Below, piece by piece: positions 58,735 through 64,000 of a stretch of 64,000 nucleotides of DNA. The position numbers and the translations under genes were made by a program. Each line of letters opens with the position of its first letter. Within the stretch, counting starts at the first letter, position 1. The stretch lies in NCBI RefSeq assembly GCF_000250985.1, contig NW_013524651.1, positions 248,001-312,000 of the forward strand, in the 5' to 3' direction. Source of the DNA: Nematocida parisii ERTm1 (taxonomy: Eukaryota > Microsporidia). The notes under the pieces were generated by a model. It worked only from the letters and a program-made list of their open reading frames with translations, did no database searches and was not told the DNA's origin.

Positions 58735-59874
58735 TTATTTTTTATTAACTCTGCCTGCCCGGAAGTGGAGAATATCACCATTTGCCACAGGGTAGTCTCT
58801 TCCTTTCATTCGGCACAGCCCTTTAGATTTTAGCTCCTGCTCACTGCCGTATTCTATTAAATCATCATAACTCATTACATCCACAGCAACAAATCCTGTT
58901 CTAAAGTCGGTGTGGATGACTGCTCCTGCATCAGGGGCCAGAGTTCCATCTCTAATAGTCCAGCATCTTACTTCTTCGGGACCGCACGTGAAGAATGTAA
59001 TCAGCTCAAGTGTTTTGTACCCAGAGGAGATAGCTTTGTCTAAATATTCGGTTGACTCATCTACTGAAATACCAGCACATACTAATATGCAGGGCGCATC
59101 TGGATCTGTTTCCATTAAGTGCTTTTTAAGCTTAACTGCGAGAGAAGTGGGCTTATTCTGTCTGTACTTGTCCACACTGATGTTGGCAAGATAAACTACG
59201 TTTTTAGCAGTTATTAGATTTAGCGGTCTAAGAGATTTTATTTCATCAGAGGTAAAGTCAATGAATCTGGCATCCTTTGCTGCCTCTAAACCAGCAACTA
59301 GCTTTTCTAGTGCTTCTATATAGATTTTAAAGTACTTATCTGATGGCTTTGATCTTAGCTCCTTCTTTGCGATTTCCAGCCTTTTCTTTGCGTCTGTTAA
59401 GTCCTTTTGACGAAGCTCCTCTCGAATAACCATGCAGTCACGCACTGGGTCAACTGAGTCATCAACGTGTGCAATAGAATCATCATTAAAACACCTTACC
59501 ACATGGAATATTCCATCCACCTGTCGAATATTTTCTAAGAAACTGTTTCCCATCCCAAGCCCTTCAGAAGCCCCTTTCACCAGGCCAGCAATGTCAAACA
59601 CCGTTAGGTATGCAGGAGTTGTTTTCTTTGGCTTATATATTTTGCAAAGGTCATCAAATCTTTTGTCTTTTATGCACACTTTCGCCTCTGATGGGTCAAT
59701 GGTACAAAATGCATAGTTTGAAGCGGGCACTTGCAGCCCAGTCATGGAGTTGAAGAGTGAAGACTTCCCTACGTTTGGAAGACCAACAATCCCCATTGTG
59801 AGGTTGTGCGTGTTAGTTCTTCCAAATTTCACAACTGCCTTCTGTGCAGCGTCTTTTTTCTTTTGTGCGTTCAT
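58735..59874 (-). CDS. OLA1: Obg-like ATPase 1 (Ola1/YchF)
   Basis: This is a 379-residue P-loop nucleotidase tied to translation and stress response. G1 is GLPNVGKSS (31-39), with VPASNYAFCTIDP and the DIAGLVKGASEGLGMGNSFL block of the YchF family. The G4 position reads NISVDKY where bacterial and human proteins have N-x-x-E; the Glu is replaced by Val. The C-terminal TGS domain is intact (TFFTCGPEEVRCWTIRDGTL and GDILHFRAGR). Length is near that of human OLA1 (396). It is divergent from RRP6, with 37 bp between the start codons. Confidence 0.93.
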   Translation of the reverse strand: MNAQKKKDAAQKAVVKFGRTNTHNLTMGIVGLPNVGKSSLFNSMTGLQVPASNYAFCTIDPSEAKVCIKDKRFDDLCKIYKPKKTTPAYLTVFDIAGLVKGASEGLGMGNSFLENIRQVDGIFHVVRCFNDDSIAHVDDSVDPVRDCMVIREELRQKDLTDAKKRLEIAKKELRSKPSDKYFKIYIEALEKLVAGLEAAKDARFIDFTSDEIKSLRPLNLITAKNVVYLANISVDKYRQNKPTSLAVKLKKHLMETDPDAPCILVCAGISVDESTEYLDKAISSGYKTLELITFFTCGPEEVRCWTIRDGTLAPDAGAVIHTDFRTGFVAVDVMSYDDLIEYGSEQELKSKGLCRMKGRDYPVANGDILHFRAGRVNKK

Positions 59875-59911
59875 TTCGTGTAACTTATTAGTATAAAATT
59901 TTTAGTTTTTT

Positions 59912-61327
59912 ATGCTTTTACCACAGGCTACTGAGCGGCTCTCAAAGGCACTGACAAAGTACACCAATATGATAAAACAGGAAAAGCTAATTATGACAGA
60001 AGCAGAAATATCCAGCAAATTGCACCAATGCCAAGAGTTGATAGGGCAGGTTGAGAATCAAATATCAACAGAACCGCTATCTCTTCTCAAAACAATAGAA
60101 GATATCTTAGAAGATATTCACAAAACATGCACCAACACAGAAAACGTAAAGGAAGAGAATATAATCCCAGATCCAACAACAATTCTTATAGAATCAGCCA
60201 CAAAGAAGAAATTTGTTCTGTCGAAGAACATTCCTAGACCACAGATCAACTTTAAAAATCGGGATGTATATGCAATGAAGCCAGAAGGATTTTATCATTC
60301 TAATTCATTTATAAGAACCGCACAGAGCGCAAAAACACCGGCAGAAACTGTAGAGGTAGATAGTCAAACTGTAGAAGGGTGTGAAAACATAGAAGATGCA
60401 ACCCGAAGCATTCTGATGAAGCTATACAGTTCCACAAAGATTATAGATGTGACAACAGAAATATCACCAAATATTTACTATATTAAGACGGCTGAGGAGT
60501 GTAAGATGGCAAATACACACATTCTGCAAGAAGCTGCTGTAGGCGTAGATATAAAAACCCATAAATTCAGAAGTTATAGTGGATTTACTTGTTACATACA
60601 GGTGGCGACTCTTGAGAGCATATATCTATTTGATATGATAGAGCTAAGAAATAATTCTGAGTTGCTTACATTTTGGAGCAACCCGTCTGTGGTTAAAGTG
60701 TTTTATAAAGCAACCGAGAAGGTATACTGGCTTAAAAAAGACTTGCAGTATACAGTAAAGGCGTATGTTGATTTATTAAGTATATATGGGTATCCAGAGG
60801 AAGTAACAAATTTAGGTAGAGCTGTAATGTATGCGACGGGAAGAAAGCTGAGAAAACAATTACAGCTTATGGACTGGAGGTACAAGCCAATTTCAGTAGA
60901 AATGTGCACGGATTTAACCGAACAAGTCGGGTATCTTCTGCTGTCTGTAGCAGGCATGGCAAAGAAGTGCACAGAGGAACAGTTTGTATCAGGGTATAAC
61001 TATAAGGCAAAGAAAATCGAATCCGACCTTTCACCAGAAGAATTTCTTCTGTCGAAGAACATTGAACCCGCGGAGATTTCTGTTAAGTTGCACATGCTTA
61101 GAGACTTTATAGCAAAGCAAGAAGATGAAAGCCCGCAGTTCCTCATGACAGATAAACAGCTTGTTAGATTCATAAAAGAGCAGCCAACTACACAAGAGCA
61201 AGTGTTTTCTCTGTTTAAAAACATTAGCCCACTCTTTAAAGCCAATCTGAATAACTTTATAAACCTTCTACACTCCACACACAAAACATCCTCATTCAAT
61301 ATGACTGCATTAAAGGACAAATCATAA
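59912..61327 (+). CDS. RRP6: Rrp6/EXOSC10 homologue with a lost exonuclease active site
   Basis: This encodes 471 residues. Rrp6 is the nuclear exosome's 3'-5' exonuclease. The protein keeps the family order: an N-terminal PMC2NT-like helical region, a DEDD-fold domain (FRSYSGFTCYIQVATLESIY, then NPSVVKVF and QLQLMDWRYKPIS), and an HRDC domain (LHMLRDFIAKQEDESPQFLM, then FIKEQPTTQEQV). The catalytic residues are not kept. Aligned to Rrp6, the first Asp stays (D213), Glu becomes K215, the Asp before the WL motif becomes K270, Tyr becomes D334 and the last Asp becomes Q338. Such a protein should bind but not degrade RNA. It is also about half the length of human EXOSC10. It is divergent from OLA1. 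Confidence 0.85.
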   Translation: MLLPQATERLSKALTKYTNMIKQEKLIMTEAEISSKLHQCQELIGQVENQISTEPLSLLKTIEDILEDIHKTCTNTENVKEENIIPDPTTILIESATKKKFVLSKNIPRPQINFKNRDVYAMKPEGFYHSNSFIRTAQSAKTPAETVEVDSQTVEGCENIEDATRSILMKLYSSTKIIDVTTEISPNIYYIKTAEECKMANTHILQEAAVGVDIKTHKFRSYSGFTCYIQVATLESIYLFDMIELRNNSELLTFWSNPSVVKVFYKATEKVYWLKKDLQYTVKAYVDLLSIYGYPEEVTNLGRAVMYATGRKLRKQLQLMDWRYKPISVEMCTDLTEQVGYLLLSVAGMAKKCTEEQFVSGYNYKAKKIESDLSPEEFLLSKNIEPAEISVKLHMLRDFIAKQEDESPQFLMTDKQLVRFIKEQPTTQEQVFSLFKNISPLFKANLNNFINLLHSTHKTSSFNMTALKDKS

Positions 61328-61444
61328 ATAAATTCCTGTTAAATTGCCAATGCCACACAGATTTGCATAATTTCTATAATAAAATAGTATTAAAATCATA
61401 AAATAACCCTTGATTTAATGTTTGTAAAGAATAGATAATTTTAT

Positions 61445-61456
61445 ATTTCGGGTTAT
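61445..61456 (-). promoter_or_regulatory. ATAACCCGAAAT motif (minus)
   Basis: Exact 12-base match, in reverse complement, to the element at 61728-61739. It is not directly upstream of any minus-strand start. Confidence 0.35.
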
Positions 61457-61727
61457 CTGCATGATTTATTAATATCAGAATAATTCATTCCTTATATATT
61501 TTAATAAGCTATGATTATATTACGAAGTATAAAAAAACATGAAACTACAAAATATTCCGGTATTAATAAATAACAAAAATATTAGAAATGCATTTCTTCA
61601 TGTATACTATAGACTACGCAATACAATATGCAATGGCATTAAGAAACCAATTTATAATTATCGCACGGTATATGCAGTATAGTGCATAAAAAGACCGAGT
61701 GCGCACAAACTATAAGTAACATAACAA

Positions 61728-61739
61728 ATAACCCGAAAT
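61728..61739 (+). promoter_or_regulatory. ATAACCCGAAAT motif (plus)
   Basis: Same 12-base motif in the plus orientation, about 150 bp upstream of the membrane-protein start at 61887. Confidence 0.38.
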
Positions 61740-61886
61740 CAATAAAAACCAGCTAATTAAACCATTATACAAAAAAATCAACCAATCAAGTATTTATACC
61801 CCGTGCACAATAATCACTTGAATATCAACCAATTAATTTCGCAATTCATATTGCGCATATTTCATTATATTTTTTTTATTTTGTTT

Positions 61887-63176
61887 ATGCAAATAGAAAA
61901 GACTTCACAGATTCAAAAACTAAAAAATACATTTCCATGGGTGATCTACTACGGAATTGCAACCGTAAACTTTTCCATGTCAGTTTATTTAGATTTTTGT
62001 TCTGCTGTTCCATTTAGCATGATTACCAATCCCTCATTCATTTTTCTAATACTTACAACATTCGTGTTTTTTTCTGTGTATATTCAATCTCCCCCTTCTA
62101 TTATAGCACATACTAGACCAATTAACAATATAATTGTGAGTAAATTGCTAAGTATTATAGCAATATGCGATGTAATAATTCTATCAATTATTTCACACTT
62201 ATGCATAACAGGGAAGTATTACAGTATTCTATTCTTTGCAAGTTTATTAGTACAAATAGGAATATATTCTGAGTATTTGCTAAAATTAATTGTACCATAC
62301 TTACCAAGACTTCCAGTGGAGAATTACATTCTGTCAATATCAATAGAAATGGAAATGGACGAGAGAGATTCAGTATTTTATGACTTTCACTTCTTATTCT
62401 ATGTGTTTAATTTTTTATTCATATTCTGCAGCTCCTTACTTGTATTTCTTTCAGTCTGTCCAATGGATGCTCCTATTTCATCATTTATATTTAAGAATTT
62501 ATACTGTTTATTCACTTATTACTGTTTATTATACATATTTATGTCCGCCTGTGTAATTGCATTTTATTTAAAAATTAATTCTGGTTCACAGAAGTGCTAT
62601 CGGCTGGTATCCAAATTGATTCTAAAAAATATTGGTGTAATAATATTTATGGCAGGGATAAATTTAATTTCTGCAGTGGGAGAGGTGTTTTTTAACGTAT
62701 TAAGTGGAATATCTATAATAAGGAGTATACTAGAAGACATTGGCAGCAAATATTTTATGAATATAATATTTTATAGAAAAGTAGGAATAGCACCAATTGT
62801 TGTTATTTCTACGATTTTAGAGAAAGAACCTGATGAGGTGGTTGAATTTATAAAGGAAGTAGAAGCAATGGGTGATTACCCATATATAAGCTCATTTAGT
62901 ACTACACACAGCGGCAGAACAACAGCGAGGACATCTTTATCTATTATAACAATTGTTTTGTTTCCATTGCTTATGACTATTCTTATTACATCATTAAAAA
63001 TACATGAGTTTTATGTCCACGCAAAATTGATTATTTCTCTCTGTTGGGCTGTGTACTGTACTGCGTGTATTTGGTATATTTATTCAGAGTCTTTATACTA
63101 TGCAGCTCTTTTGTCAAATATTCAAGGGAGTCCACAGGGGAAGAAGTGGATTAATGCGTATCTTAATACACTGTAA
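61887..63176 (+). CDS. Multi-pass membrane protein, function unknown
   Basis: This encodes 429 residues from the ATG at 61887; the frame extends 28 codons further up without an ATG. About eight hydrophobic spans are visible, starting FLILTTFVFFSVYI and continuing through IAICDVIILSIISHLCI, FLFIFCSSLLVFLSVC, LLYIFMSACVIAFYL, IIFMAGINLISAVG, ITIVLFPLLMTILIT and LIISLCWAVYCTACIWYI. A cytosolic loop with EKEPDEVVEFIKEVEAM lies before the last three spans. There is no signature of a known transporter. A T-rich run directly precedes the ATG. Lineage-specific multi-pass proteins of this kind are common in microsporidia. Confidence 0.7.
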   Translation: MQIEKTSQIQKLKNTFPWVIYYGIATVNFSMSVYLDFCSAVPFSMITNPSFIFLILTTFVFFSVYIQSPPSIIAHTRPINNIIVSKLLSIIAICDVIILSIISHLCITGKYYSILFFASLLVQIGIYSEYLLKLIVPYLPRLPVENYILSISIEMEMDERDSVFYDFHFLFYVFNFLFIFCSSLLVFLSVCPMDAPISSFIFKNLYCLFTYYCLLYIFMSACVIAFYLKINSGSQKCYRLVSKLILKNIGVIIFMAGINLISAVGEVFFNVLSGISIIRSILEDIGSKYFMNIIFYRKVGIAPIVVISTILEKEPDEVVEFIKEVEAMGDYPYISSFSTTHSGRTTARTSLSIITIVLFPLLMTILITSLKIHEFYVHAKLIISLCWAVYCTACIWYIYSESLYYAALLSNIQGSPQGKKWINAYLNTL

Positions 63177-63341
63177 ATACAGACAAATCATTATAATAAG
63201 AATAATTTAAATACATTAGATAACCTATGCATACTAAATAGCAATTAAATAAATTATTAGGTTAATTATTACTGAACAACTGCAAGCTATGCATCTTTAG
63301 GGCGATTGGGGCAGATTCTATTGTTATCCGTTTTTATTTTC

Positions 63342-63350
63342 TAACCCGAG
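63342..63350 (+). promoter_or_regulatory. TAACCCGAG element upstream of the NEMF/Rqc2 gene
   Basis: TAACCCGAG lies 30 bp upstream of the start codon at 63380, the same distance range as the elements before the C2H2 gene. A T-rich tract sits between it and the ATG. Confidence 0.45.
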
Positions 63351-63379
63351 GATTTAAAATATTCTTTTATTATTTTTAT

Positions 63380-64000
63380 ATGAAAGGAAGACTCTCTTGG
63401 TTAGACATTAGAGCGGGAGTGAATGAATTAGAGAAAATCAATGGGTGCCATATAAAGACAGTATACAGCACGAGTAAAAAGGCGATTTTAATAAAGTTTA
63501 GCAACAAAGAACAATTATTAATAGACCCACCAAGCAAATTTCATTTGACGCATAAAAATTATGAAAAAGTGAATTTAACGCCATTAGCACTGTACTTGCG
63601 GAGAGAAATAAGTAACTATAGAGTAGAAAAAGTGACACAACTGGGGTTTGATAGAATTGCTGTAATAAAGATTAGGTCAGGAAAAGGATGCAGGCTGTTG
63701 ATTATTGAAATGTATGCTAATGGTAATATAATTCTGACAGACGAAGAACTAAACATAATAAACCTTTTAAGGCCAGTAGAGCATCTGGGTGTAGTAAAAG
63801 AGGGGCAGTACTTAATAAACCAGCCAGAGCTAGTATTGGACATTGCTAGGTTTAACTATGTAAAGGGTGATACATTAAAAAAGAAAATATCCAACTTTTT
63901 ATCCCTTTCTGGCCGTGTGGTAGATGATGTAATTGCTGAAATGACAGAAGTATTTGAGAAAGAGCTGGGAATGAATAGGCCACTACTTCTAAGTGATATA
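63380..64000 (+). CDS. RQC2: NEMF/Rqc2 (Tae2), ribosome quality control factor, N-terminal part
   Basis: The frame starts at the ATG at 63380 and is open to the window edge (207 residues), so the gene continues beyond. It matches the NFACT-N domain of NEMF/Rqc2: MKGRLSWLDIRAGVNELEK, then IKTVYSTSKKAILIKFSNKE, then LGFDRIAVIKI and YANGNIILTDEELNIINLLR. Rqc2 binds stalled 60S-peptidyl-tRNA complexes and adds C-terminal Ala (and Thr) tails. The D91-R92 pair in GFDR corresponds to the conserved Asp-Arg that tail synthesis needs in yeast. The central coiled coil and the rest of the protein are outside the window. Confidence 0.93.
   Translation, partial: MKGRLSWLDIRAGVNELEKINGCHIKTVYSTSKKAILIKFSNKEQLLIDPPSKFHLTHKNYEKVNLTPLALYLRREISNYRVEKVTQLGFDRIAVIKIRSGKGCRLLIIEMYANGNIILTDEELNIINLLRPVEHLGVVKEGQYLINQPELVLDIARFNYVKGDTLKKKISNFLSLSGRVVDDVIAEMTEVFEKELGMNRPLLLSDI

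Larger units (their letters stand above)
61328..61886. other. Spacer with two opposed CCCGAA motifs
   Basis: This 559-bp AT-rich spacer carries ATTTCGGGTTAT at 61445-61456 and ATAACCCGAAAT at 61728-61739, exact reverse complements of each other. No gene or RNA fold is seen; the second motif is about 150 bp upstream of the next start codon. Confidence 0.5.

Noticed and set aside
61803-61886. Extended N-terminus of the multi-pass protein from 61803
   Set aside because: The first codon there is GTG; the ATG at 61887 follows a T-rich start context and gives a normal cytosolic start.

Overview
This window reads as nuclear DNA of a microsporidian. It is gene-dense and AT-rich, almost without introns, and its proteins are shortened versions of fungal ones. 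Short AAATTT-like or T-rich stretches sit directly before many start codons. Housekeeping genes alternate with lineage-specific proteins that carry signal peptides. A Nematocida-like species is my best guess; that is inference, because no rRNA or species marker is present.

Layout. 1-9.2 kb: C-terminal end of MCM3, a secreted protein, then a minus-strand run of a BRPF/Nto1-like PHD-bromodomain protein, the RNA cytidine acetyltransferase Kre33/NAT10 and the Pol alpha B subunit. 9.2-17.4 kb: an intron-containing tRNA-Tyr, type 2 methionine aminopeptidase, a second secreted protein beside a 1.2-kb AT-rich desert, a small DUF2439 protein and V-ATPase subunit a. 17.7-30 kb: a 2,490-residue HECT ubiquitin ligase, TFIIH p34, a Mei2-type RRM protein, Dcp1 and Doa1/PLAA. 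30-36.6 kb: a structured RNA-like element, secreted proteins (one LRR-like), ERO1, YIF1 and an RPA3-like protein. 36.9-42 kb: Rpn6 (frameshifted), an NSUN5/Rcm1 methyltransferase, a DUF167 protein, a C2H2 protein and a WD40/DUF2415 protein. 42.5-53.3 kb: lineage-specific proteins, a complete multidomain acetyl-CoA carboxylase (frameshifted), Vid27 (frameshifted) and a half-length E1-like protein. 53.3-64 kb: two more copies of the structured element, two multi-pass membrane proteins, Ndc80, Ola1, an Rrp6 homologue that has lost its catalytic residues, and the start of NEMF/Rqc2.

Functional themes. Replication: MCM3, Pol alpha B, RPA3-like. RNA work: Kre33, Rcm1, Dcp1, Rrp6, Mei2-like RRM. Protein quality control: HECT ligase, Doa1, Rpn6, Rqc2. 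ER and secretion: ERO1, YIF1, signal-peptide proteins. Lipid precursor supply: acetyl-CoA carboxylase.

Most unusual points. First, three homologous ~300-335-nt GC-rich elements (30.0-30.35 kb minus, 53.36-53.69 kb plus, 56.50-56.80 kb plus). They have pairing ends and one copy has a possible 15-bp target duplication; I recognise no known RNA family. Second, the Rrp6 homologue has replaced four of the five DEDDY residues. Third, single-base frameshifts break three conserved genes and possibly a fourth small one, which needs a check against raw reads. Fourth, a recurrent TAAYCCGAA motif lies in the spacers.
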